Of a DNA stretch of 64,000 nucleotides, positions 10,006 to 18,898 are shown in pieces. The DNA comes from Rhodovastum sp963804495. GTDB lineage: Bacteria > Pseudomonadota > Alphaproteobacteria > Acetobacterales > Acetobacteraceae. Below the pieces are notes generated by a model that worked only from the letters and a program-made list of their open reading frames with translations, had not been told where the DNA came from and ran no database searches. The stretch spans positions 1 through 64,000 of the forward strand of contig CAWDQN010000002.1 in assembly GCA_963804495.1 (NCBI GenBank). Direction: 5' to 3'. The stretch's first letter is position 1, and every line of letters starts with the position of its first letter. A program made the position numbers and the translations under genes.

Positions 10006-11415
10006 TCAGTCCCGCTTTCGGATGACAATCATGTCTATTACATCTTTGTCAGTGGCAGATATTGCCTCACGGTGCACAAACACGTCGGAAATGGTACGGG
10101 AAAGTTCATAGACCGAAACTTTATCCATTATTGAGGTATGAAGATCAAGATTTCTGAAGCTTGAAAAGTCTTGAAAAATCTCCCGCACTGGGCGAGCTCC
10201 TTGTTTTTCAACGTGTGCTGGCTGCCTGTGGCAGTCTTCAACAATGTAGTACCCTCCTGGTGCGACCTTTGGAAAAAAGGCCGCGAATGCAACTTGCTGA
10301 TGGAACGACGCATGCGAGCCATCGTCAATCACAAATCTAAAATCGGGAAGGCGGCGACGTAGTTCTAAGGCAAAAGCGAGATCAGAGAGATCTAATTGAT
10401 AGAACTGAAATCTCGAAGATTGAAGATGTCGAAGGTCGTTTACGTCGATTCCGTAGAGTTTGATAAATGGAAAATACTCAAGCCACATAAAAATCGACGG
10501 CATTGAGTTCGGATGACGACCAAATTTCGTGTCGGCTTCTTGGCTGCCGCGAAGCAATCCGACCTCTAGTGCCGAAAACGAATTAAGCCGAAATTGTTCA
10601 AGTAAAAATCTATAGAAGCGCACATAGCTGCGTCCATTGCATTCGGCCGTACCCTTATCCGTTTGGAAGGATCCAGCAAACGATTTAAGATTGAGGTTTA
10701 TCGGAAATTTAACAGCCTTCAGGGCTGCGGCGCATCCGCTCCGAAGTGCAGCGAGCCGAGCATGTTCCGATAAATGGTGCCCGCGAATTTCTTGCCTTAT
10801 GAATGAGGCGTGGGAATAATTTAGGAGCGAAGCGGTTTCAACCCACGTCCGGCTCAACAATTCTCTGTCGTTCTGAAGCGCCAGGTGAAGAAGTGTTTGA
10901 TCATTGAGTATTTGGTCGCCGCTCGGAAGACGACCCCATGGTTCCACCACACTTCTTAGATAACGCTCAGGGGCGTGGCGGCCAAGCAACCGCCACCAAT
11001 CCTGCACCAGCTTAATCCCTAAATTATCGCCTAAATTCAAAAGAAAAACGCCAGCATTGACGTCCCATGGAGCCTTGTTTGCGCCGCTTGCAGCCACGAG
11101 GATGGTCTTCTCCGGCAACTCCCGAATGTAGGAACCAAAGTCAAAATTAACATCTCTCACGTAAGCGTCCGCGTCCGCGTAAATCACCCACCCCGTGAAG
11201 CCTTCATTAATCAGCTCCATGAGCATTGGGATACGATTATAGGTGGCCTGCCAGTCATAATATCCCTGCTTGACCCCAATATAATCACGATATTCTCCGC
11301 CTTGAAGGGAACAAAAAATTCGATTTGGAATGGATGTGCACTTCAACATATCGCAATAAAGTTGGCCAGCCGCAGTCTGAAGGAAAATAAATGAAACGCT
11401 CACGAGATTCTCCAT
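10006..11415 (-). CDS. two-domain glycosyltransferase-methyltransferase fusion
   Basis: 469 aa. Residues ~1-230 form a GT-A glycosyltransferase closely similar to the neighbour at 9021-9945 (DYIGVKQGYYDWQATYNRI; DxD in WVIYADADAYVRD; GVFLLNLGD). Residues ~245-469 form a class I SAM methyltransferase of the MycE / cephalosporin-hydroxylase-like type: SFQTDKGT, ALEVGLLRGS, KLYGIDVND, FVIDDGSHASFHQQ and PGGYYIVEDCH. The protein probably adds a sugar and methylates it, as in end-capping of surface polysaccharide; this is inference. The gene is convergent with its paralogue, 60 bp apart, and lies in the same AT-rich island, suggesting joint acquisition. N-terminus lacks a signal peptide, so it acts in the cytoplasm. 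Confidence 0.72.
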   Translation of the reverse strand: MENLVSVSFIFLQTAAGQLYCDMLKCTSIPNRIFCSLQGGEYRDYIGVKQGYYDWQATYNRIPMLMELINEGFTGWVIYADADAYVRDVNFDFGSYIRELPEKTILVAASGANKAPWDVNAGVFLLNLGDNLGIKLVQDWWRLLGRHAPERYLRSVVEPWGRLPSGDQILNDQTLLHLALQNDRELLSRTWVETASLLNYSHASFIRQEIRGHHLSEHARLAALRSGCAAALKAVKFPINLNLKSFAGSFQTDKGTAECNGRSYVRFYRFLLEQFRLNSFSALEVGLLRGSQEADTKFGRHPNSMPSIFMWLEYFPFIKLYGIDVNDLRHLQSSRFQFYQLDLSDLAFALELRRRLPDFRFVIDDGSHASFHQQVAFAAFFPKVAPGGYYIVEDCHRQPAHVEKQGARPVREIFQDFSSFRNLDLHTSIMDKVSVYELSRTISDVFVHREAISATDKDVIDMIVIRKRD

Positions 11416-11618
11416 TCGATTACTTTAGACGAGTTACGATACATGTTTTCGGAGCGGTGCGCAAGAAAGGATGTTATCACTTTCGTGGCGGGTGCGCGAT
11501 GGGATCAAATCCACAACTTGCCGTGTCGTTTCGGTCGACGCCTGAAATCGGCAAGAAATTTGTGAAATCTCGTTTTCTACTCACGACGACGGGCCAGATG
11601 ACGTCACGCGCCCTCTTA

Positions 11619-12740
11619 TCATCGCCCACTTAGGAGCGGTGCCGCTCCACTCCCCACCCACTCCCCCACCGGCCCCACCATCCGCTGCCAGTTGAACCCC
11701 GCCGCCCCTTCCACCGCAAGCGGCGCCAACTCGGCCAGCTTGCGCGGATTGCTGATCTCGCCGAAGGCCGCCGCGAATTCGCTGACGGAGAACGGATCGA
11801 AATACACCCCCGCCGGCCCCGCCACTTCCGGCAGGCTGGAGCTGAACGATGACAGCACCGGCTTGCCCAGGCTCATCGCCTCCAGCGCCGGAATGCCGAA
11901 GCCTTCGTAGACCGAGGGAAAAATCAGGAACTGCGCCCCCTTGAGCAGCCGGTACTTGGTGAACTCCGACACGAACCCCGAAAACAACACCCGCTCGCGC
12001 GCTTCCGGCGAAACACTCGCCATGAATGCATCCACCTTCCATCCGCGCCGCCCGATCACCACGAACCGCAGGCGTGAGTGGCGAATCTCCGGCATCTCCA
12101 GCGCCTTCAGCAACAACCCCAGGTTCTTGCGCGGCTCGATCGTGCCGATCACCACCGCATAAGGTCCCAGGGCCAGGGGGGGCAGGTTCCGCTCCAGCAG
12201 TTCAAAATGCTCGGGCCAGTCGACGTATTGATACAAAAACCGGATGCGCCTGGCGGCGGAAGGAAACGCTGCCGCCAGCGCCGCCTTCGTGGCCGCCGAC
12301 ACGCAGAACACGGCATCGTCGGTCGCCAGCTGCTCCACGATCGGGTCGAGATGGTAGGCCACGTTGGCGTCCTCGTGGAATTCTGGTATCACCAGGGTGC
12401 TGATGTCGTGCACGGTGCTGGCCTCGCGCGCGGCCAGGCCGAAGGCGTCCTTCACCGAGGGATAGAGCATCGCGCCGTCGCGATCGAAGGGACGTCCCCA
12501 GTCGGCGGCGTCGCGCTCGAACCGCTCGCGCAACAGCGCACCGGTGCCGGCACGGATGGCCGCCAGCACTTCGGCCTCGGGAATGCGGGTGAGCTGATAA
12601 GCGAACTCCACCTCCATGCCGCCATGCCGCAGCAGCGCCTGAGCGAGGCGGCGGGTGAACACGGGGATGCCGGTCCACTGCGTCTCCATCAGCGGGCAGA
12701 TATCGAGGGTGAGTTTCGGGCGAGCGCGCAGCGTGTGCAT
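11619..12740 (-). CDS. group 1 glycosyltransferase (GT4 family)
   Basis: 373 aa. A GT-B retaining glycosyltransferase. The C-terminal half carries the family signatures: YAVVIGTIEPRKNLGLLLKA (start of the nucleotide-sugar domain), RVLFSGFVSE, and the PSVYEGFGIPALEAMSLGKP block with the catalytic EGFGIPALE glutamates. It transfers a nucleotide-activated sugar, probably in lipopolysaccharide or exopolysaccharide synthesis. It is read with the two genes upstream on the minus strand (11 bases from 12752). Composition is GC-rich again, so the island ends between 11416 and 11618, a gap that would hold the promoter of the 11415 gene. Confidence 0.9.
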   Translation of the reverse strand: MHTLRARPKLTLDICPLMETQWTGIPVFTRRLAQALLRHGGMEVEFAYQLTRIPEAEVLAAIRAGTGALLRERFERDAADWGRPFDRDGAMLYPSVKDAFGLAAREASTVHDISTLVIPEFHEDANVAYHLDPIVEQLATDDAVFCVSAATKAALAAAFPSAARRIRFLYQYVDWPEHFELLERNLPPLALGPYAVVIGTIEPRKNLGLLLKALEMPEIRHSRLRFVVIGRRGWKVDAFMASVSPEARERVLFSGFVSEFTKYRLLKGAQFLIFPSVYEGFGIPALEAMSLGKPVLSSFSSSLPEVAGPAGVYFDPFSVSEFAAAFGEISNPRKLAELAPLAVEGAAGFNWQRMVGPVGEWVGSGAAPLLSGR

Positions 12741-12751
12741 GGTAAGGCTGA

Positions 12752-13837
12752 TCAGGCCACGGCCGGGTCGCGCAGCCAGATAAGCTGCGCGCGATCGCCG
12801 AAGAGCGGCGTGACATCCGTCGGCAGGAAGCCGGCGGATTCAAGGCCGCCGCGCCCCGCCATCACCACCACCCGGTCGGCCCGGCGGTAGAAGGCCTCGG
12901 TGTGGCGCCAGAAGTCGAAGGATTCGTGGAACATCATCGTCCAGGGGCGGGCGGCCAGGAGGGAGCTGTCTTCGTCAAGGTCATCGGTCGCGAAAAGAAC
13001 GTTCGGCGGGCAGTTGCGCGGGATCGTGACGCCGGTGTCGCGCAGGCGGGGCAGTATGACGTCGAGCTGTGCGGCGAGCGTGCGCGATGCGTGATCGAGT
13101 GGCGGCAGCCGAAGCACCAGCAGGGTTTGCGGGTGGTAGAAAGCCCGCACGATGATTTCGGCAACGGCACGGGAGAACGCGGCGTCATGCAGCGCTGTTT
13201 CGGTCAGCGGGAGATAGAGCACGTCCTCGTGCGCCGGGATTTGCTCGAATGCGACCTCGCCGTGGTGCTCGATGCGGTTGGCGACGTCCTCCGCGGAGTG
13301 CTTGTTGAACAAGAAGGCCAGGAGGCGCGCCGGCGTCTGGGCGAACGCCACTTCCTGAGTGAGGTAGAGCGAAGGAGGGACAAACCGGTGCGCGCCGGCG
13401 CCGAGGTTGAGGGCGGTGTTCACCTGCGTTTCCACGCATGCAACAAGTTCCGGCGCCTGGCGGGAAAGCCGCTGCAAGGCCCTATAGCTGTCATGGTGGG
13501 CGAGGCGATAGAAAAACACATGGGTCCGGCAGCCTGCCACCTGCTTGATCGTCGTTCCGTCACTGATGCAGAGATGTTCGGTAATGTTTCCAAGCCGGGT
13601 ACGCAACCAAGCTTCCGCCGCACCATGGGTGAAGATTTCGGGTCGCGCGACCACCCGCACGGGCACATCGTGGCGGCGGCAGACGCCCAGGACCAGCCTG
13701 AGAGCGACCCGAAGTTCGGCAGACAAAGGACCGGCCACCACCGGCTCCGGTCCGGTGACGGAACCAGGGAGGTCGAGTGCCGTGAGCTCGGCGCCAGGCA
13801 GCGAAATCGCAATCCCAGCCGAGGTGAAGATGGTCAT
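12752..13837 (-). CDS. conserved hypothetical protein of the glycan operon
   Basis: 361 aa, not recognised. It overlaps the upstream DUF4214 gene by four bases (ATGA) and lies 11 bases before the GT4 gene, so the three form an operon. No signal peptide or membrane segment. Visible features: a hydrophobic segment with VLGVCRRHDVPVRVVARPE, a THVFFYRLAHHDSYRAL stretch, and a C-terminal region with FHESFDFWRHTEAFYRRADR. The mixed alpha/beta pattern could fit a GT-B-like or polysaccharide-modifying fold, but I cannot name it. A long antisense frame (12902-13936) overlaps it and is rejected because codon bias and coupling favour this strand. Confidence 0.6.
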   Translation of the reverse strand: MTIFTSAGIAISLPGAELTALDLPGSVTGPEPVVAGPLSAELRVALRLVLGVCRRHDVPVRVVARPEIFTHGAAEAWLRTRLGNITEHLCISDGTTIKQVAGCRTHVFFYRLAHHDSYRALQRLSRQAPELVACVETQVNTALNLGAGAHRFVPPSLYLTQEVAFAQTPARLLAFLFNKHSAEDVANRIEHHGEVAFEQIPAHEDVLYLPLTETALHDAAFSRAVAEIIVRAFYHPQTLLVLRLPPLDHASRTLAAQLDVILPRLRDTGVTIPRNCPPNVLFATDDLDEDSSLLAARPWTMMFHESFDFWRHTEAFYRRADRVVVMAGRGGLESAGFLPTDVTPLFGDRAQLIWLRDPAVA

Positions 13838-14388
13838 GCTGTGGCGAACACGAAGCCCGGCTCCGTGGGCGCGCCAAGCAGGCGTCGGGCAGCGCGGAAT
13901 TCATCACTGTCCTGTAACGCGTTCAGCACGCCGTAGGCGGAGAGCTCGCCGCTGGTGAGCAGCGGCACGTAGGTCTGCAGACCATCGGAATCCACAGGCC
14001 GGCCCAAAATGTAGACATAGGCGGCTCGCACGAAGGCTTCGACACCATTAAGCTTCAGGTAGCGCTCAAAAAGCGCACCACAGCCGCGCAACTGGTCAAC
14101 GGCAAGGACGATGGTCGGATCGGTTCGGCTCACTTCCGCAAGCGTGGAGGGACAGGCTTCGCTGACCTCAATCACCGGAACCTGGGCGGCCTGGCATATT
14201 TCCCGCACCTCCACGGCATCCATGAGTACCAGTGGCCCACGGCGCAGAGCGCTCACCGTCCCATCCATCCGGATCCGAAAGGCACACCAACCAATGCCGA
14301 AACTAACATCAGCCAAATCCGGGCGAAAGCGGTTGGCCAGCCCGCGGCCAAATTCCCGATCCTGAATCAACACAGAAACCTCCAGCAC
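13834..14388 (-). CDS. DUF4214 protein, apparently truncated at its N-terminus
   Basis: 184 aa from GTG 14388. The C-terminal ~55 residues are a DUF4214 domain (VRAAYVYILGRPVDSDGLQ ... LNALQDSDEFRAAR), as in the transferase at 9021-9945. Before it is a domain common in glycan enzymes of this group (VSVLIQDREFGRGLANRFRPDL). The same frame stays open upstream of the GTG and encodes SGYLEGWAHDPERPGH, the expected beginning of that domain, until a TGA at about 14446, with no start codon between. The real N-terminus therefore seems lost; see the pseudogene remnant just upstream. Overlaps the next gene by ATGA. Function unknown; DUF4214 often accompanies secreted or glycan-linked proteins. Confidence 0.55.
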   Translation of the reverse strand: MLEVSVLIQDREFGRGLANRFRPDLADVSFGIGWCAFRIRMDGTVSALRRGPLVLMDAVEVREICQAAQVPVIEVSEACPSTLAEVSRTDPTIVLAVDQLRGCGALFERYLKLNGVEAFVRAAYVYILGRPVDSDGLQTYVPLLTSGELSAYGVLNALQDSDEFRAARRLLGAPTEPGFVFATA

Positions 14389-14545
14389 ATGGCCGGGGCG
14401 TTCTGGATCATGCGCCCAACCTTCGAGATAACCGCTGGAACGTCAGTGCGTCCACGTGTCCCGTTGCACTCAATACGCGGCCTCCGACCGAAGTAGCACG
14501 TAGCTGGAACCAAGCGCTGGATCCTGTTCGCTACCACCGCGTCAG
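14389..14545 (-). pseudogene. decayed upstream part of the DUF4214 gene
   Basis: In the same frame as the gene ending at 13834, the sequence continues upstream as GSSYVLLRSEAAY, TGA, VQRDTWTH, TGA, then RSSGYLEGWAHDPERPG. The SYVLLRS and GYLEGWAHDP pieces look like genuine parts of proteins of this type, so two in-frame TGA codons have cut off a longer N-terminal region. This is inference from pattern; no start codon can be assigned. Confidence 0.4.
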
Positions 14546-15516
14546 GGCAAGTGAATACTTGCAACATCGGCGCAGTCAGCACGAACACCACGAAGTTGTG
14601 GCAGCGCGGCAATCCCATCGCTCATTCGTACCATGAGACATGTGCAAACTGGTCTAATTCTTCTCTCTTCCTGGTCTAATTCTTCATCCCATGCGTGGAC
14701 TGCGAGCAATGAACACACAGCCAGCCCTGCGCAAAGCGCTGTTGAGGAGATCTGGCGCATCGAATTCGGGTTGACCTGACGGTGTGGTTCAAAGGTGCAG
14801 GGAGCTCATGCCCAGGAAGTTGCCGACGGGGTCAGTCAGGTGACTGGCGATCCGGTTGGCAACTGGCCGGAACGACGCCTCGCAACCAATATCCCACGGG
14901 TGATTGGGCCATCCAGCAGATCGTCATGCGTTGGGTCGTCTGCACCAATCTCCCATTCACCGGCTGCGGGCAGTTCTTCAGGACGCCGGGAGTTTTGCCG
15001 CATGACAGGATCGCCGCACGCATGACGGCGACATATTAGAGGCCGGATGCGACAGCGACCGCGTTACTGACCCGGCGTGGAAGGTTTTTGCGGTGTGGCA
15101 GCGGCCGCCCTTTATTGAAGCCATGGCTGTTCAACGCGACCTGAAGGGTTGAGGTGAGCCCGGGACCCAAGGCCCGCGGACCAAATTGAGCCGTCTCAAA
15201 ATCAGCCACGTGGCTGAGGCGCGGAAATGGCGATGCACTGCACCAACCATGCCCGGCACGGTTCGAACCCGCAGCGTGCTGCTTCCTGTAGCTCCCGCAG
15301 CCCGATGCGGGGGGGAGGTCATGGCGAGGCGCAACGTCGAGTTGGCCCACCCGCGCGCGGACCTCGCTGTTGGCGCCGACCACCCCGGGCGCCGCTGCCC
15401 GCTAGCGGGTTCAGCGCACCGGCTTTGCCCTCCGTTCGTCAACCTCGCATTGACACAGCCGCCTCACTCCGGCAGGCGATACCCTGGCAGGCGGCAGGCT
15501 GGCGAAAGGGGAGGCC
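14546..15516 (-). other. ~970 bp of decayed sequence with gene fragments
   Basis: No intact gene. On the minus strand about 14785-14925 one frame ends IASHLTDPVGNFLGMSSLHL before a stop, resembling the C-terminus of a glyoxalase/VOC-type protein. On the plus strand 15040-15145 one frame ends DPAWKVFAVWQRPPFIEAMA, QRDLKG, stop, like the end of another protein. Both lack starts and are crossed by stops. This looks like a graveyard between the glycan cluster and the radical-SAM gene. Confidence 0.4.
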
Positions 15517-17259
15517 ATGACGAGGCGCTTTCATGTGGAAATGATCAAGCCGTCGCACTACGACGACGACGGCTATGTGATCCAGTGGTGGAAAGCCTCT
15601 ATTCCGGCGAATTCGCTGGCCAGCCTGTATGCCATCGTGCTCGACGCCGCCGAGCGATGTGCACTCGGCCCCGATGTCGAGATCACCCTCGACGGGTGGG
15701 ACGAGTGCAATACGGTGATTTCCCCCGACCGCGTGGCGCGGCGGATCAACAAGGCGGGGTCCGGGGTCGTTTTTCTCGTCGGCGTGCAGACCAATCAGTT
15801 TCCCCGCGCCATGGACATGGCGCGCGAATTCCGCGCCCGTGGGCTCAACGTCGTCATCGGCGGTTTCCACGTCAGCGGCTGCCTGTCGATGCTCGACGCC
15901 CTGCCCGCCGACCTGCAGGCGGCGCTCGACCTGGGAATTGTCTTGTTCGCCGGCGAGGCCGAAGGACATATCGACACCTTGTTGGGCGATCTGTTCGCCA
16001 AGCGGGCCCGGCCCATCTACAATGTCATGGCCGACCTGCCCGCGCTGCAAGGGGCGCCGCCGCCCTTCCTGCCACCGGAGCGGCTGCAGCGGTATTCGCC
16101 GCCGATCGGCTCGTTCGACGCCGGCCGCGGCTGCCCGTTCCAGTGCAGCTTCTGCACCATCATCAACGTGCAGGGCCGCAAGTCCCGCTATCGCAGTGCC
16201 GACGATATCGAGCGGCTGCTGCGCGCGCATCTCGACCGCGGGGTGCACCGTTTCTTCATCACCGACGACGACTTCGCCCGCAATCAGCACTGGGAAGAGA
16301 TTCTCGACCGGGTCATCGACCTGCGCGAGCGGGAAAAACTGGAATTCACATTCCTGATCCAGGTGGACGCGCTGGCGTACCGGCTGCCGAATTTCATCGA
16401 CAAATGCCGCCGTGCCGGATGTCTGCGGGTGTTCATCGGGCTTGAAACGATCAATCCGGGCAATCTGGTGCATGCCAAGAAGCGCCAGAACAAGATCGGC
16501 GAATACCGGCGCATGCTGCAGGCCTGGCGGCAGGCCGGGATCATCACGTTCTGCGGCTACATCCTGGGCTTCCCCGAGGACACGGCCGAGTCCATCGCCA
16601 GCGACATCGAAATCCTGCAGCGCGAGTTGCCGGTCGATTGTCTGGAGTTCTTTGTCCTGACGCCGCTGCCGGGGTCGGAAGATCACCAGAAGCTGGCCCG
16701 GGCAGGGGTGCCGATGGAAGCGGACATGAACAACTATGACCTCGAGCATGTCTGCACCGCCCACGGGCGGATGACGCAGCAGGCGTGGCAAGGCGTCTAC
16801 CATCGCGCGTGGTCGTCGTATTACAGCCTGGAGCATATCGAGACGCTGTTGCGCCGTGCGATCGCCAATGGCATTCCGGCCAAGCGCTTGATGATGAGTC
16901 TGGTCGTGTTTCGCGGCATGCCTCTGATCGAGAAGGTCCACCCGCTGCAGGGTGGATACCTGCGCCGGAAAATCCGGCGTACAAGGCGGCCCGGCTTGCC
17001 GCGCGAGAATGCGGTTCTGTTCCAGGTTCGTTATTGTGTCGACACGCTCGTCAAGCTGGCGCGTTTCGTCCGCCTGGTGCAGCAGGTGAACCGTATCCGC
17101 CGTCGCGCGATGCGCGAGCATGCGCTGCACCCATACAGCGACGTGGCGATCACGCCGTTGCCGCGGGAGTCCGAGGACCAGCTGGATTTGATGCAGGCAC
17201 GTGAAGCGCTTCCCGGGTTTGCGACGCCGGCGCACCAGACGGCCCGTTCGGCGGCATAA
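15517..17259 (+). CDS. B12-binding radical SAM protein
   Basis: 580 aa; ATG 15517 follows a GGGGAGG site. Residues ~1-170 are a cobalamin-binding-like Rossmann domain (GVQTNQFPRAMDMAREF, NVVIGGFHVSG). Residues ~195-420 are the radical SAM TIM barrel with the [4Fe-4S] motif CPFQCSFC (CxxxCxxC), then YRSADDIERLL, FFITDDDFARN and FIGLETINPGNL. The C-terminal ~160 residues are helical and specific to this subgroup. Relatives (hopanoid, bacteriochlorophyll and lipid methylases among them) use methylcobalamin or SAM to modify unactivated carbons; the substrate here is unknown. It stands alone, followed by a terminator. Confidence 0.87.
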   Translation: MTRRFHVEMIKPSHYDDDGYVIQWWKASIPANSLASLYAIVLDAAERCALGPDVEITLDGWDECNTVISPDRVARRINKAGSGVVFLVGVQTNQFPRAMDMAREFRARGLNVVIGGFHVSGCLSMLDALPADLQAALDLGIVLFAGEAEGHIDTLLGDLFAKRARPIYNVMADLPALQGAPPPFLPPERLQRYSPPIGSFDAGRGCPFQCSFCTIINVQGRKSRYRSADDIERLLRAHLDRGVHRFFITDDDFARNQHWEEILDRVIDLREREKLEFTFLIQVDALAYRLPNFIDKCRRAGCLRVFIGLETINPGNLVHAKKRQNKIGEYRRMLQAWRQAGIITFCGYILGFPEDTAESIASDIEILQRELPVDCLEFFVLTPLPGSEDHQKLARAGVPMEADMNNYDLEHVCTAHGRMTQQAWQGVYHRAWSSYYSLEHIETLLRRAIANGIPAKRLMMSLVVFRGMPLIEKVHPLQGGYLRRKIRRTRRPGLPRENAVLFQVRYCVDTLVKLARFVRLVQQVNRIRRRAMREHALHPYSDVAITPLPRESEDQLDLMQAREALPGFATPAHQTARSAA

Positions 17260-17285
17260 GAATCGGCCACGTGGGCGAGCCTGAC

Positions 17286-17308
17286 GGAGGCGGCCTCAAG
17301 CCGCCTCC
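17286..17308. terminator. hairpin between convergent genes
   Basis: A 9-bp perfect stem (GGAGGCGGC / GCCGCCTCC) with a 5-base loop. It lies 26 bases after the radical-SAM stop and 22 bases before the 3' end of the minus-strand gene at 17331, so it could end transcription from both sides. Only a short T stretch follows. Confidence 0.7.
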
Positions 17309-17330
17309 TTTGCTCAGTACAGGTTACGCG

Positions 17331-18068
17331 TCAGGGTGCCGGCACCACGTTGTAGTAGGTCCCGTTCGCGCCGTAAGCGGGGGCGAACCAGACGCCGTTG
17401 CACTGGTAGTAGGTTTGGACGCCGATGGGTGTGTAAATGCACCCGGCCGGGAGCGCGGCATAGACACTTCCGGCGGCATATCCCGCGGAATAGGCATTGG
17501 ACGCCACCGCCGCACCGGCCGCCACCCCGACCGCCGCGCCGGCGACGGCACCGGCTACTGCCGCCCCGCCCGCACTCCAGCCGCCGCAGTTGTAGCATCC
17601 GGTGCCGTAGTACTGGTTGACCACCGCCGGCGGGTGATAGCCGTAGCCGCTGGCACCATTATAGCTGCTACCATAGGCGTACTGGCCGTTGCGCCCGGCC
17701 GCCCAGGACCCGTTATTGGTGGCCACCGCCCCGCCATAGGACCCGGTCGCGTAATGCGTGCCATACGCCGTGGTGCCATACGTGCCGCCGTTCGTCCGTC
17801 CGCTGGCGCTCTGCGACGACCAGCTTCCATTCGAGGCCGTCGCATAGCCGCCGTTGTTCGTCGTTGCATAATGGGTGCCGTTGGAGGTGGTGCCGTAGGT
17901 CCCGCCGCCGGTGTGACCGTTCCAGTCGCCGGCCCAGTGCCCATCCCCCCCGGCGGCGCCCCAATGCCCGCCGCTCGGCGTATAGCCGCCGCGCATCCAG
18001 GCCCCGGCCGAACCTGTACCGAGGATCATCAGGCTCACCGCCGTGGCGGCAATTGACAGCTTGCTCAT
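17331..18068 (-). CDS. secreted Gly/Tyr/Ser-rich repetitive protein
   Basis: 245 aa. Signal peptide MSKLSIAATAVSLMILGTGSA with cleavage near AGA. The mature part is built from imperfect repeats (GGTYGTTSNGTHYATTNNGG; GGTYGTTAYGTHYATGSYGG; SYGGAVATNNGSWAAGRNG), then a Cys pair (GCYNCGG), a glycine-zipper-like stretch (AVAGAVAGAAVGVAAGAAVA, about residues 170-190) and a C-terminal part with CIYTPIGVQTYYQCNGVWF, also with a Cys pair. It is likely a surface or periplasmic structural protein; function unknown. It lies 17 bases after the DUF2092 gene on the same strand, so the two are probably co-transcribed. Confidence 0.68.
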   Translation of the reverse strand: MSKLSIAATAVSLMILGTGSAGAWMRGGYTPSGGHWGAAGGDGHWAGDWNGHTGGGTYGTTSNGTHYATTNNGGYATASNGSWSSQSASGRTNGGTYGTTAYGTHYATGSYGGAVATNNGSWAAGRNGQYAYGSSYNGASGYGYHPPAVVNQYYGTGCYNCGGWSAGGAAVAGAVAGAAVGVAAGAAVASNAYSAGYAAGSVYAALPAGCIYTPIGVQTYYQCNGVWFAPAYGANGTYYNVVPAP

Positions 18069-18085
18069 GGCGAACTCCCTCCTGC

Positions 18086-18898
18086 CTATTGTTTGGACGC
18101 CGGCGCCGGTGGCGGCGTATCCGGGCGGGCGAAATTCATCCGTGGCGAGGTGGCGGCGTGCGGCGTGGTGAACTCGACCTGTGCCACCTCGGCATCGAGA
18201 TGCCAGTTGCTGAATTGCACGTCAGTGCGCCCCCCGCTAGGCTCCTTGGGATAGACTGTCCGGATCTCGCGCACGAGCCCGTCGTCGACGCCGATCCAGA
18301 CTTCCGCCTGCACATTGTCGTTGGCGAAGGCCACGATGTCGGTGACGGTATCGCCAATCACTTTCGACTGGCCGACGAGGAAAGCCGACGTGAGGCCCTC
18401 GGACAAATTGGCGTAGGGATCGGGCACCAGGATTTCGGCGAACGGAAAGTAGATCGCTGCCTTCTCGAAAGCCTGCTTCAGTGCCGCCTCGAAATCCGCC
18501 GGTGCATCGGCCACCGCCACCAGATCCACTGCCGGCGCGTAGGCGGCCATTACCTTGCCGTCGTAATAGAATTCCGACGGCGGGCCGTCGCCCGGCGTAA
18601 TGACCCGCAGCTTGTTGGGTCGCTGGAACACCACATCGGACAGGGTCGAGTAATACAGCGGCTGCCCGCTGCGGGCGGGATGTTCGTAGGTGGTGAGCGC
18701 GGTGAAGCTGAGCGCGTTCGCCTTGGCCAGCCGGGTGCTGGCAGCCTTCAGAATTTCCAGCGCGACGGGTTCGATCGCCGGATGCGCGGGCGGTGCGGCC
18801 GGTTCGGGCGGCGGCGGCTGCTGCGCCTGCGCCGTGACCGCGAGCAGCAGGCCCGCACCCAGACAGCCCAGCAACCTCATCTTTTTCGGGAACGCCAT
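18086..18898 (-). CDS. exported DUF2092 family protein
   Basis: 270 aa. ATG 18898 follows GGAGAGG and gives a proper signal peptide (LLGCLGAGLLLAVTAQAQ); a longer in-frame start at 19030 is less likely. After a Pro/Ala linker comes the DUF2092 region: LEILKAASTRLAKANALSF, YYSTLSDVVFQRPNKLRV, EFYYDGKVMAAYAP and DVQFSNWHLDAEV. The LolA-like beta-sheet layout suggests a periplasmic protein that handles lipids or hydrophobic ligands, but no activity is proven for the family. It heads a two-gene unit with the repetitive secreted protein. Confidence 0.8.
   Translation of the reverse strand: MAFPKKMRLLGCLGAGLLLAVTAQAQQPPPPEPAAPPAHPAIEPVALEILKAASTRLAKANALSFTALTTYEHPARSGQPLYYSTLSDVVFQRPNKLRVITPGDGPPSEFYYDGKVMAAYAPAVDLVAVADAPADFEAALKQAFEKAAIYFPFAEILVPDPYANLSEGLTSAFLVGQSKVIGDTVTDIVAFANDNVQAEVWIGVDDGLVREIRTVYPKEPSGGRTDVQFSNWHLDAEVAQVEFTTPHAATSPRMNFARPDTPPPAPASKQ

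Noticed and set aside
15255..15275. tRNA-like GTTCGAACCC T-loop
   Set aside because: No matching stem, anticodon arm or acceptor stem around it.
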